This document shows, piece after piece, positions 8,638 to 17,006 of a stretch of 47,981 nucleotides of DNA. The notes under the pieces are model-generated. The model did no database searches. It was not told the origin of the DNA and saw only the letters and a program-made list of their open reading frames with translations. The translations under genes and the position numbers were made by a program. This DNA is from Gammaproteobacteria bacterium. GTDB taxonomy: Bacteria > Pseudomonadota > Gammaproteobacteria > UBA5861. Each line of letters starts with the position of its first letter. The stretch's first letter is position 1. The stretch is taken from assembly GCA_022360445.1 (NCBI GenBank), contig JAKSCV010000053.1:1-47981 (forward strand). The letters run 5' to 3'.

Positions 8638-8642
8638 ATCAA
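8629..8642. promoter_or_regulatory. FNR/ANR box
   Basis: TTGAT-CTAA-ATCAA is a perfect FNR consensus palindrome. It overlaps the TAA stop (8635-8637) of the Crp/Fnr gene and lies 98 bp before the DUF2892 gene. If it acts from -41.5, transcription would start near 8677, with TTAGTC at 8665-8670 as a weak -10. The neighbouring regulator or a genomic FNR could bind it. Confidence 0.7.
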
Positions 8643-8733
8643 CAAACCCTGCCACGTCAGTAACTTAGTCACTGAAAGCCCCCGCCAGCTAGGCTAAAGT
8701 AGCCTCTATACAGACCGCTAACCGGAGGCAACC

Positions 8734-8928
8734 ATGGTAAAAAATGAAGGCTCAACAGATCGCATTATTCGTGTCATCATAGGCTTGGCATTGCTGAGCT
8801 TGACGGTGGTAGGCCCACAATCTCCCTGGGGGCTCATAGGCCTTATTCCCCTCATCACCGGGCTTGTGGGATTTTGCCCACTTTACAAACTATTCGGGCT
8901 CAATACCTGTCCTATCCGTAAACAATAA
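8734..8928 (+). CDS. DUF2892 (YgaP-type) inner membrane protein
   Basis: This 64-residue protein matches DUF2892: an N-terminal NEGSTDRIIRVIIG motif, two transmembrane helices (about 12-28 and 32-50), then the conserved GFCPLYKLFGLNTCP end with two cysteines. The family forms the membrane part of YgaP-like sulfurtransferases and also occurs alone. Function is unproven; a role in sulfur or redox homeostasis is inferred from family and neighbours. The start follows CGGAGG. It is probably under the FNR box upstream. Confidence 0.85.
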   Translation: MVKNEGSTDRIIRVIIGLALLSLTVVGPQSPWGLIGLIPLITGLVGFCPLYKLFGLNTCPIRKQ

Positions 8929-9027
8929 AACAGATCGAGGACGTTATCAGTATGAGTGGTAGCGTTCTCGCCCCACCATATAGTTAGATGAGACCATATG
9001 AACCAGGCCTGACCAACGTTACCTCCC

Positions 9028-9954
9028 TCATGTGGGTGCCCTAGTCAGCTCTGGTACATGCTCTTTTAAAAACTCAATCATCACTCGGACTTTATGAGGA
9101 AGATAATCTCTGCTGGGATATACAAGCCAAGCGGCGCTATCAAAGTTTCTTGCTGTTGCCTCATATTCTGGAAAGAGATCAACAAGATTGCCCTTGGCAA
9201 TATCACGGCCGATCAGCCAGTCAGGTACTAAAGCAGGACCATCACCACCTAAAACGACCGAACGTAAACTGCACATGGATGTTAAAACCGTACCACTTTG
9301 AATCTGGACTTTTTTTACTGAAGCGTCTTTGCCGACCTGCCGTAATCGGAAAGACCACTCTGAACGAAAACCCGGTAAAGCATAAACAGTGCATCTGTGA
9401 TGCTTCAGATCTTCTGGATCTTTAGCCATTGGAAAGCGCTTGAGATACTCTTGACTCGCAACAATACGGTAAGACGTTGAAAACAATTTTGAAACAATGA
9501 CATTACCAGTAATGTACGGGCCAAATCGAATGGCCAGGTCAATATTGTCTGCCACCAAATCTAGGTTGGCATCCGTAAACAAGAGCTCCAGCTTGAGGCG
9601 TGGGTAATGCTGACGAAAGAGAGGTAGCAGCGGTACGATAATATGTTCACCGAATGAAATAGAGGATGTGATTCGCAAAGTACCCACAGGCTCAATATGT
9701 ACCCGCCGGGCCTGCTCTTTAGCTTCTTCCAGCTTGTTTAAAATATCCTCAACACGCAGCAAGTAAATCTTTCCACTTTCTGTGAGTGTCATTGTTCGTG
9801 TAGTCCGCTGGAATAAGCGGAAACCCAAATGCTTTTCCAATTGGGCAATCGTGCGCGACACAGAAGAAGGATTCACTTCACGTGCTTCAGCAACGGCGGC
9901 AAAGCTCAACTTATAGGCAGTATCCACAAATAAGCGTAGAGTATCAAGATTCAT
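9028..9954 (-). CDS. LysR-family transcriptional regulator
   Basis: This 308-residue protein has the LysR winged helix at 1-60 (LRLFVDTAYKLSFAAVA, then SSVSRTIAQLEKHLGFRLF) and a periplasmic-binding-like effector domain at about 90-300. It is divergent from the azoreductase gene with 102 bp between the starts, and a palindrome in that gap is a likely operator. The effector is unknown; control of the neighbouring oxidoreductases is inferred. Confidence 0.92.
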   Translation of the reverse strand: MNLDTLRLFVDTAYKLSFAAVAEAREVNPSSVSRTIAQLEKHLGFRLFQRTTRTMTLTESGKIYLLRVEDILNKLEEAKEQARRVHIEPVGTLRITSSISFGEHIIVPLLPLFRQHYPRLKLELLFTDANLDLVADNIDLAIRFGPYITGNVIVSKLFSTSYRIVASQEYLKRFPMAKDPEDLKHHRCTVYALPGFRSEWSFRLRQVGKDASVKKVQIQSGTVLTSMCSLRSVVLGGDGPALVPDWLIGRDIAKGNLVDLFPEYEATARNFDSAAWLVYPSRDYLPHKVRVMIEFLKEHVPELTRAPT

Positions 9955-10003
9955 TCGTGCGTATCTCGCATGATTAACGTGTTATTCAACTTATTTATCT
10001 TAG

Positions 10004-10021
10004 CTTTACTCATAAGTAAAG
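10004..10021. promoter_or_regulatory. Probable LysR operator palindrome
   Basis: CTTTACT-CATA-AGTAAAG is a perfect 7+7 bp inverted repeat containing the LysR-type T-N11-A geometry. It lies between the divergent LysR gene (start 9954) and the azoreductase (start 10057). Confidence 0.5.
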
Positions 10022-10056
10022 TAGCTCTTCCACCCACTGACCCCAAGGTCTTACTT

Positions 10057-10677
10057 ATGCAAACAATCTTACGTATTGACAGCAGCGCTCGTCATGAAGA
10101 CTCCCATTCACGCACATTAGGCGATTACTTTGAAAAGCAATGGTTAAACCAAAACCCTGATACAAAGCGTCTATCTCGCGATTTGGCATCACACCCTATT
10201 GAGCACATTCAGCAGGATACGATATCAGGATTCTATACGCCTCTCGAACAACTCACAGATGACTCGATTCGAGCCACAGCGCTGTCAGATGAGCTAATTA
10301 ATGAACTACAGGCAGCTGATGTATTATTAATAACCGTGCCTCTTTATAACTTCTCGATTCCCTCTTCACTGAAAGCCTGGATCGACCAGGTCTCACGCAT
10401 CGGACATACTTTTTCCTATGATGGCGAACGCTTTCAAGGGCTCGTAAAAACCAAACGCGCTTATATCATTTGCACCTACGGCGCTGCTGGCTATTTACCG
10501 GGCAACACATTGGCTTCTGCGAACTTCTTGCAACCCTATCTGCAGTTCATTCTGAATTTTCTGGGTATTCAAACAGTCCACTTCTTTTCCCTGGAGGGCA
10601 CCTCTTCAGATGCAACCACAATTGCAAACAATGTGGCCCACATAAAATCAATGATAGACCAGTCTGTCTCGGCTTAA
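10057..10677 (+). CDS. azoR: FMN-dependent NADH-azoreductase (AzoR family)
   Basis: This 206-residue flavodoxin-fold enzyme reduces azo compounds and quinones with NADH through FMN. It starts QTILRIDSSAR (FMN phosphate loop), then has VPLYNFSIPSSLKAWIDQV and ICTYGAAGY, all typical of AzoR. The ATG at 10057 is chosen over an in-frame ATG at 9970 because the extra 29 residues are non-homologous, the operator lies within that stretch, and AAGGT precedes 10057 at good spacing. The downstream dehydrogenase starts 20 bp after it, so they are probably co-transcribed under LysR control. Confidence 0.88.
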   Translation: MQTILRIDSSARHEDSHSRTLGDYFEKQWLNQNPDTKRLSRDLASHPIEHIQQDTISGFYTPLEQLTDDSIRATALSDELINELQAADVLLITVPLYNFSIPSSLKAWIDQVSRIGHTFSYDGERFQGLVKTKRAYIICTYGAAGYLPGNTLASANFLQPYLQFILNFLGIQTVHFFSLEGTSSDATTIANNVAHIKSMIDQSVSA

Positions 10678-10697
10678 CCAACGTCAAAAGGTGTTTT

Positions 10698-11582
10698 ATG
10701 AAAAAAATCGCTTTTCTCGGTATGGGCGCCATGGGTTCCCGAATGGCGAAAACATTATCTGATGCCGGGCATTCTGTCACAGTATGGAACCGTTCTCTTG
10801 AACCCACAAAAGTGCTGGAACAAACCCCTGTGACCCTTACTTCCCGCCTATGTGACGCCATCGAAAACGCCGCCTTCATTTTTTCGATGGTTCGAGATGA
10901 TGAAGCTTCCCAAGCTATCTGGCTGGATAAGCAAAACGGTGTCCTGAGCACAATGTCCAAGGACACAATAGCTATTGAGTGCTCAACACTTTCCATACCT
11001 TTTGTTCAAACGCTTAGTGAACAGTTCAGACAAGCAGATCGTAAATGGCTTACCGCCCCGGTTGTCGGCTCACGTCCACAAGCAGAAGCCGGTCAGCTGA
11101 TTTTTATGCTCGGTGGCGACACCAACATCGTTGATCATGCCTCACCTATTATTGAACCAATGGCCGCAGCGATCCACCACGTGGGCAACCAGGTTGCTAG
11201 CATAGCTACTAAATTGATGGTGAATGCCCTTTTCGGCACTCAGCTGGGTGCAATAGCTGAACTGATCGGTGTTGCGAAACGTGCCGGCATAGACACTGAA
11301 AAGGTGTTACAAGCCATCAGCGCTACCCCCGTTTGCAGTCCGGCTGCAAAAGCGGCTGCAGACGCAATGGTTGCCGAAGCATGGTCACCTGCTTTTCCTA
11401 TCGAGCTGGTTGCAAAGGACTTCCTCCTACTTAACCACTCCAGTACAGCACTTAACGCCCATACACCAATTATCTCGGCCACAGAAAATGTTTATATTGA
11501 GGGTGTTAAACAAGGATACGGTCACGACAATATTACCGGCATCGTACAACTGTATACTGAACTATCCCGCCAGAATAAATAG
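10698..11582 (+). CDS. NAD(P)-dependent beta-hydroxyacid dehydrogenase family protein
   Basis: This 294-residue enzyme belongs to the 3-hydroxyisobutyrate dehydrogenase/GLYR family. The dinucleotide fold begins IAFLGMGAMGSRMA. The substrate region reads APVVGSRPQAEAGQL, and the catalytic lysine is in ATKLMVNALFG. It reduces or oxidises a small hydroxyacid or semialdehyde; the exact substrate is unknown. The start ATG 10698 follows AAAAGGTG. A strong hairpin follows the stop. Confidence 0.85.
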   Translation: MKKIAFLGMGAMGSRMAKTLSDAGHSVTVWNRSLEPTKVLEQTPVTLTSRLCDAIENAAFIFSMVRDDEASQAIWLDKQNGVLSTMSKDTIAIECSTLSIPFVQTLSEQFRQADRKWLTAPVVGSRPQAEAGQLIFMLGGDTNIVDHASPIIEPMAAAIHHVGNQVASIATKLMVNALFGTQLGAIAELIGVAKRAGIDTEKVLQAISATPVCSPAAKAAADAMVAEAWSPAFPIELVAKDFLLLNHSSTALNAHTPIISATENVYIEGVKQGYGHDNITGIVQLYTELSRQNK

Positions 11583-11600
11583 CGGATCGCTCAAATAGGG

Positions 11601-11636
11601 ATACCGGCCAAATGGGGGTGTTGGCCGGTATGTTTT
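11601..11636 (+). terminator. Terminator hairpin after the dehydrogenase gene
   Basis: 11601-11611 and 11621-11631 form a perfect 11-bp stem (CCGGCCAA/TTGGCCGG core) with a 9-nt loop, followed by a short GTTTTA tract. It ends the azoR-dehydrogenase transcript. Confidence 0.7.
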
Positions 11637-11813
11637 ATGAGCCACTCGCCGCGACTCCTCTAAAAAATATTGAGCGAGATCAACTGAACCTCTAAAAACA
11701 CTTTCAATATCCGTTGAGCACCACCAGACTAGCAACAAGGTCGACCGGCTTTCGATCAGTAAACGGCCGACATTGAAAAGCCAATTTCTACGCCATAAAC
11801 AAGGAGGCGAGGT

Positions 11814-12974
11814 ATGGACCAGTTGCAACGCATCGTACTCTTGATTGCTCTTTTTGCAGGCTGGGCACTGCCCGTGAACGCTGCCAACGTTGAATATAAA
11901 AAGCACCTCGTCGTCACAAACCCAGTAATTGATGATCTTTACTTGGCTGGACAAACGGTGGAGGTCGCCACAAAGATACAAGGCGACCTGGTCGTCGCAG
12001 GCCATACGGTTAGCATGAGCAAACACATCAGTGGAGACATTATTGCCGCAGGAGAAACCGTTACTCTTCGAGGTTTTGTGGGGGATGATGCCCGCCTCGC
12101 AGGCAGAAATGTCACCCTGGCCGCACGCACAACCGGCCATCTTGTCGCTGCGGGTGATCATGTCATTTTGGCAACCGAGGCAACAACCGGTAGCTCAGCG
12201 TGGCTCGCGGGCCGAATTATCAAAGTGCTGGGTCATGTGGGTGGTGAACTCAAAGCCGCGGGTCAGGAAGTCATCATAAGTGGAACAGTGGAAGGTGATG
12301 TCGACCTCACTGCAAAAGCAATACACATTCTCGACAGCGCCCGTATCCATGGACGACTGAGATATCGTAGCGAAAATTCCCTCGATATCGCTGAAAACGC
12401 ACAAATCATGGGGGAAGTCGAGCGCTTAGAAATGCCGGAAGTGGATATGCCTGACAAACACACTGGCATCATGGTAGGACTGATATTCGCCAGTATACTC
12501 ATACTGGGTCTGTTCATCACTGGCGCACTTTACCTGCTTGCTTTCCCGGTCTTTTCGGCAAAGGCTGCCGAACTTGCCAGGCAAAAGGTATGGGCATCGG
12601 TTGGACTGGGTTTTACCTTATTCGTTTGCGTACCCGTCGTTGCCGTAATATTCATGGCAACGGTTATTGGATTATTGCCTGCCGTCGTATTATTCATCAT
12701 TTATGCGCTCATATTGTTGTTTGGTTATATAGCGGGCCTGCACTGGTTATGCGAGTTAATTGCAAACCGAAAACCGTCAGCTCAACCGGGCTCTCGCGTG
12801 CGGCTGCTCGTCACATTCTTCTTGGTCCTCCTAGCTACATCTTTTATTCGATTAATACCTCTAATTGGCTGGCTGATAGGCTTATTTATCTGGCTCATTG
12901 GCATTGGGAGCCTGGTACTTTCACTGTTTGGCCGCTACCGTAGGCAAGCACCGTATCCAAACCTTGGGGCCTAA
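11814..12974 (+). CDS. Bactofilin-like beta-helix membrane protein
   Basis: This 386-residue protein has a signal peptide (cleavage near VNAA, residue 24) and a region at about 30-205 of short repeats such as GDLVVAGHTV and GDIIAAGETV. These resemble the beta-helical turns of polymer-forming bactofilins. Several hydrophobic helices follow between about 220 and 375. The signal peptide puts the beta-helical domain outside the cytoplasm, unlike classical bactofilins. Function is unknown; an envelope scaffold is a reasonable guess. It stands alone, with AAGGAGG before the start. The 231 bp upstream hold the dehydrogenase terminator and otherwise nothing clear. Confidence 0.7.
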   Translation: MDQLQRIVLLIALFAGWALPVNAANVEYKKHLVVTNPVIDDLYLAGQTVEVATKIQGDLVVAGHTVSMSKHISGDIIAAGETVTLRGFVGDDARLAGRNVTLAARTTGHLVAAGDHVILATEATTGSSAWLAGRIIKVLGHVGGELKAAGQEVIISGTVEGDVDLTAKAIHILDSARIHGRLRYRSENSLDIAENAQIMGEVERLEMPEVDMPDKHTGIMVGLIFASILILGLFITGALYLLAFPVFSAKAAELARQKVWASVGLGFTLFVCVPVVAVIFMATVIGLLPAVVLFIIYALILLFGYIAGLHWLCELIANRKPSAQPGSRVRLLVTFFLVLLATSFIRLIPLIGWLIGLFIWLIGIGSLVLSLFGRYRRQAPYPNLGA

Positions 12975-13029
12975 TATGGTGGGTACCACTCATCATCAAT
13001 CACTCCTGCAACACGCCGGGGGCCTGTTT

Positions 13030-13779
13030 TCAGCCCCTGTCAACCCGACCCTTTATCTCTTGCCAAAGATGGCGATAAGACTCGGAGGCTCTGACATTTG
13101 GCTTGAATAAAATCAACGGCTTGCGCTCAAATCCCATGCGTTCAACATCACTGGCGTAAGGAATATCGGTCTCTGCAAACTGAACACCTAACTTGGGCGG
13201 CATTTCAACAATCATCCGGTGCATGGTTTTGCGCCGGTCCACCATGGAGAAAAACGGGATGAGCTGCGTACCTTTCAACGCTTTTTTATCACGGTAGCGA
13301 ATAATCTGTTCCAAAGTGCGCAATGACAGAATGGTTGGGATAGTGGGAATGATCAAAGCGTCACTGGCGTAAAAAACATTTTCCGAAACCATGGAAAAAC
13401 TGGGTGGGCAATCCAAAAACACATAATCATATTCATCCGCAAGAGGCTTGAGCAGTTTTTTTAATCGAACTTTAGATTTCTTCAGACTCTCCAAGATCAC
13501 ATCCAAATGTCGATAGGAAAAGTCAGCCGGAATGAGATCAATATTGTGGTAATCCGTCCCCTTGATGTGCTGTCTCACTGATGAATGACCACTTAAAAGC
13601 CGTTTTATCCCTCCTTTGACTTTCGCTTTAATGCGGAAATAGAAGCTCGCAGCACCCTGAGGATCAAGGTCCCAAACTAAAACCCGCGCCCCTTCCAGTG
13701 CACAGAGGTGGGCCAAGTTAACTGTCGTCGTGGTTTTCCCTACACCGCCTTTGATGTTGTAGCAGGCCAGTATTATCAT
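13030..13779 (-). CDS. ParA/MinD-type P-loop ATPase coupled to a CHAD protein
   Basis: This 249-residue ATPase has the deviant Walker A KGGVGKTTTT at 11-20, switch DLDPQGAASFYF, and Walker B YVFLDCPPS. It lacks the N-terminal helix-turn-helix of plasmid ParA, as in chromosomal cargo-positioning ATPases. Its ATG overlaps the CHAD gene stop in an ATGA junction, which implies coupled translation. No ParB gene or parS-like repeats were seen nearby, so chromosome partition is unlikely. A role in placing polyphosphate granules through the CHAD partner is inferred from context only. Confidence 0.85.
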   Translation of the reverse strand: MIILACYNIKGGVGKTTTTVNLAHLCALEGARVLVWDLDPQGAASFYFRIKAKVKGGIKRLLSGHSSVRQHIKGTDYHNIDLIPADFSYRHLDVILESLKKSKVRLKKLLKPLADEYDYVFLDCPPSFSMVSENVFYASDALIIPTIPTILSLRTLEQIIRYRDKKALKGTQLIPFFSMVDRRKTMHRMIVEMPPKLGVQFAETDIPYASDVERMGFERKPLILFKPNVRASESYRHLWQEIKGRVDRG

Positions 13780-15344
13780 GCCGCACCCTCCCCTTCAACT
13801 GAGTGAAAAAGGGCTTTGGATTCAACCTGATGAGCGGCTTCGGAAAACTGTTCAAACTGATTAAAGAATGCCCCGCGCTGCTGTTCCAAACGCGCATCGA
13901 AGTGTTGAATCAACAACGCTATAGCGTGCGTTGTTTCTGGGGTTAATTGCCTTTCTGCTTCCATTTGTGATTCAAATTGCTGCAGAGTATGCGCTTGAAC
14001 CGAAAGGTCCTGGAAATCACCCAAAACATCCTGAAGCTTTTTAAGCTGTTTCATCAAAGGCTGTATGCGGGCAGACGGATAAAGCGTTTGGAAAAAGTCC
14101 AACAAGTATCGTACTTTTTTAGCATTGATTCTCAGCCGGTGGAGCTTTTTATCCGGGCACTCAGGTGAAATAACCTGCCCTCGTTTGAGTAATTTTTTAT
14201 ACGCTTGCCAAACATACCGGTCCGCCGTACGTTTAACGGTTTGCAATGCCACTGCTGAGGGGGGCTTTTTCATATCTTTTTTTTCGAGAAACGTTCGCCA
14301 CTCACTCTTCAACTGTTGATACCGGCCCGACTGTAACAGTCTTGCCAGCTTTTTTTGTTCTATTTTCTGCTGCCGGGTCAGAAAACGTTTTAGTGGCATG
14401 AGGTTTTCACCCTCTGTTACGGGTAAGGCTTGCTGATAATCGTTAAACTTCAGTAGGTATACATCTAAATCCCGCAGCGGCCCTGTGATCTTGCCAACCC
14501 AGGCAAAACTCGGTTCAAATTGATTTAATACCTTTTTTGGAAAGGCTTCGGGAATCTGGCTAAGAAGCGCACGTGTCCGCCGAACAGATACTCTGAGATC
14601 ATGTAAAAATTCACTGTCGATTCCCTCGATCACGCCCGTTTCATTTTTTTCCATATTCTCAAGACAATCCAAAAGGATACGTTTGAACGCCTGATCTGTT
14701 GGCATTTCCGGATCCAAACCCACCTGGAAAGTATTGCTGTAGCGGCTCAAGGGCTGATCTGCCGCTGACATGGCGTGAAGAAGTGGATTGTCCTGCGAGA
14801 GCCTCAAGCCATGCACCCGTTCTAGGTACCGCGCAACAGCTTTGAGTGGTTTATCGTAACCTCTTACGGGAAGGAGCAATAAGCGTTTATCCAGTGGGAT
14901 AATAGAGCCGTCGGGCCGCATTAACTGCGAGTACTCAATGATTAAGCGGAGTTGTGTTTTCTCATCCCCCCCCAAGTAGTGCAGGATATGTTGCTTCACC
15001 GATACGGAGATCTGAGGCATTAAAGCCCGAATTTTGGTAATGGCCTGTATTTTCCGCCCAAGCACGGAGGACTCAATCACCGCCGGCCAAACCACATCCT
15101 CACAGGCTGTACTTTGCAAACGTTCACCAGTTTTGAAGTTATGCACAAAAACATCGTAAAAAGATTCACGCGTCTCTTGCCAAAAAAGGTATTTTTTTTG
15201 GTATAAGCGGCCATCAAATGTGTCTTTATAAAGACGGTGCAGCCACTGGGGTGACTGTCGCTCAAGTGGAAATGCCCGAATTAATGCACTTTCCAGGTCA
15301 ACGCAAGTTTCAGGGATTGTGTATTGCTGAATTTTAGCGGCCAT
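13776..15344 (-). CDS. CHAD-domain protein with a divergent CYTH-like N-terminus
   Basis: This 522-residue protein carries a C-terminal CHAD domain at about 215-505. It shows the two-repeat signature: His248 in HDLRVSVRRTRALL and His402 in HRLRINAKKVRYLL, with RDLDVY and LGDFQDL after each. CHAD domains bind polyphosphate through basic residues and localise to granules. The first 180 residues resemble a CYTH fold (DTFDGRLYQKKYLFW, IRALMPQISV) but lack the ExExK catalytic motif, so the enzyme activity is probably lost. It sits between a SixA-type gene and the ParA gene in one operon, beside ppk2, ppx and ppk1. The start has only a weak ribosome site. Confidence 0.8.
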   Translation of the reverse strand: MAAKIQQYTIPETCVDLESALIRAFPLERQSPQWLHRLYKDTFDGRLYQKKYLFWQETRESFYDVFVHNFKTGERLQSTACEDVVWPAVIESSVLGRKIQAITKIRALMPQISVSVKQHILHYLGGDEKTQLRLIIEYSQLMRPDGSIIPLDKRLLLLPVRGYDKPLKAVARYLERVHGLRLSQDNPLLHAMSAADQPLSRYSNTFQVGLDPEMPTDQAFKRILLDCLENMEKNETGVIEGIDSEFLHDLRVSVRRTRALLSQIPEAFPKKVLNQFEPSFAWVGKITGPLRDLDVYLLKFNDYQQALPVTEGENLMPLKRFLTRQQKIEQKKLARLLQSGRYQQLKSEWRTFLEKKDMKKPPSAVALQTVKRTADRYVWQAYKKLLKRGQVISPECPDKKLHRLRINAKKVRYLLDFFQTLYPSARIQPLMKQLKKLQDVLGDFQDLSVQAHTLQQFESQMEAERQLTPETTHAIALLIQHFDARLEQQRGAFFNQFEQFSEAAHQVESKALFHSVEGEGAA

Positions 15345-15398
15345 CAGATGTGATATAAGGTTCTTCTCATCCTCTACAGATAAACAACGGCTTTTGTC

Positions 15399-15914
15399 TC
15401 ACGACTCCGGCAATGACTTTGGGCGGATAATCGAAATAAGCGCCCCATCTTTTTCACCCAGATCCGCCCATTGCTTTTGGATGAAAACGTGTGCCAACGC
15501 TGCTGTAGGCAATAATTTTCCATTCTCTGGCAAAGACAGAGACGGCTGAACGAGCAAGGCCAACAACATTTCAAGCCCGGGGCTGTGTCCCACTAACAAA
15601 ACTCGTCTGGCCACTTCAGGGACTTCACGGATCACCTCATAGAGGCTGGTTGTGGCGGCCTCATAAAGACGGGCGTCGGTCTCCAGCACCTGGACATCCA
15701 GACCCAGGGCTTTACACACACGCTTTGCCGTAGAAAGTGCACGCAAGGCTGGTGAGCAGATAACGCAATCCGGTACGAGTTGACGACTTAACAGCCACTG
15801 TCCTATGCGCTTTGCGCTTCGCCGCCCACGGCTGTTTAAGGGACGGTCAAAGTCATCAGCCTGAATCGTCCAATCGGATTTGCCATGACGTAGAATCAAA
15901 AGCTCACGAGTCAA
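15399..15914 (-). CDS. SixA-type histidine phosphatase
   Basis: This 171-residue protein of the histidine phosphatase (RHG) superfamily has LRHGKS near the N-terminus, the second histidine in LLVGHSPGLE, and CSPALRALSTA between them, which is the SixA layout. SixA removes phosphate from phosphohistidine in signalling proteins. Here it starts a sixA-CHAD-parA operon (gap 54 bp), and this group often accompanies CHAD or polyphosphate genes. The start codon is TTG at 15914; an alternative start is possible because no ribosome site is clear. The substrate is unknown. Confidence 0.82.
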   Translation of the reverse strand: MTRELLILRHGKSDWTIQADDFDRPLNSRGRRSAKRIGQWLLSRQLVPDCVICSPALRALSTAKRVCKALGLDVQVLETDARLYEAATTSLYEVIREVPEVARRVLLVGHSPGLEMLLALLVQPSLSLPENGKLLPTAALAHVFIQKQWADLGEKDGALISIIRPKSLPES

Positions 15915-16103
15915 AACGGGTACACATCAGTCAGGTACATATTCCGGCCTTTGCGAAGGGCGAGCAATGCATGACTATACAGCTCTATCTTCACGAATGA
16001 GTCATCAATAGATAAATTCTACAGGAAAATTAACCACTTCCTGATAAAACCTGGGCATTTCTTTATATACTACAGCCTTGTACCTCTTTTCAAAGCAAAC
16101 GAC

Positions 16104-16871
16104 ATGAATAAACATAATAAGCTCGTCGATATTTCTCTTGATAAGACACTGGCTGATAAAAAAGAATATAAGCGCCGATTAAAACACGCTCAACTGCAAC
16201 TTTTACGTATTCAGCGATATATCTATACCGAGCAAAAACGCGCTATCTTGTTATTTGAAGGCTGGGATGCCGCCGGTAAAGGTGGCTCCATCCGCCGCTT
16301 GGTTGAACGGCTTGACCCCCGAGGCTATCGAGTTCACCCCATCGGTGCACCCGACTGTGACGAACTACAGCGACACTACTTGCATCGCTTTTGGGAAAAA
16401 CTGCCACCTCCCGGTACACTTGGCATTTTTGACCGCAGTTGGTACGGACGGGTACTGGTGGAGCGCGTTGAAGCACTGTGCCCAACCAAGCGCTGGCAAC
16501 AGAGCTATTCTGAAATCAATGCCTTCGAAGCCATGCTCGCTGCGGATGGCGTTCCCATTGTCAAATTCTTCCTTCACATTTCCCAGGAAGAGCAACTTAA
16601 GCGCTTCAAAGAGCGCGAGCAAGATCCCTTTAAAGCTTGGAAAATAACACCAGAGGATTGGCGAAATCGGGAACGCTGGGGCGATTATGAATCGGCCATT
16701 GATGATATGTTCGAAAAAACATCAACAAAGACATGCCCCTGGACGGGTATCGCCAGCGAACATAAGTGGTACGGGCGCATATCGGTCATCGAACACACGG
16801 TCTCCGTTTTATCAAAAAGCTTTAAGCTCTCATTGGAACTCCCACCCGGTTGGCATTTCCAAGCGGACTGA
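16104..16871 (+). CDS. ppk2: Polyphosphate kinase 2
   Basis: This 255-residue kinase transfers phosphate between polyphosphate and nucleoside diphosphates. It has Walker A GWDAAGKGGS at 53-62, Walker B FDRSWYGR at 109-116, and the lid NRERWGDYESAIDDM. The size and single domain fit the short PPK2 class; nucleotide preference is not predictable with certainty. A -10-like TATACT lies at 16066-16071. It is divergent from the sixA-CHAD-parA operon, with 189 bp between starts, which suggests joint control. Confidence 0.93.
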   Translation: MNKHNKLVDISLDKTLADKKEYKRRLKHAQLQLLRIQRYIYTEQKRAILLFEGWDAAGKGGSIRRLVERLDPRGYRVHPIGAPDCDELQRHYLHRFWEKLPPPGTLGIFDRSWYGRVLVERVEALCPTKRWQQSYSEINAFEAMLAADGVPIVKFFLHISQEEQLKRFKEREQDPFKAWKITPEDWRNRERWGDYESAIDDMFEKTSTKTCPWTGIASEHKWYGRISVIEHTVSVLSKSFKLSLELPPGWHFQAD

Positions 16872-17006
16872 TTATGCTAGTCTGGTTAAAAATCCAAGCA
16901 ATATAAAGAAAACCCTCTAGTCTTACAGTTAACGCATATTGGCAGGGCCGATGAGTACAATTTCATCCATTCCAAATTACAATGCAGACACCCCGTTCCA
17001 GCAATT

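Noticed and set aside
12975-13037. GGGGC/GCCCC hairpin between the bactofilin-like gene and parA as a bidirectional terminator
   Set aside because: The stem is only five pairs, overlaps the parA stop region, and has no T run on either side.
13030-13779. ParA gene as part of a plasmid or chromosome partition locus
   Set aside because: There is no ParB gene, no parS-like repeat and no replication gene; its partner is a CHAD protein.
15077-15265. Second minus-strand frame inside the CHAD gene
   Set aside because: It is an out-of-frame shadow of the CHAD coding sequence.
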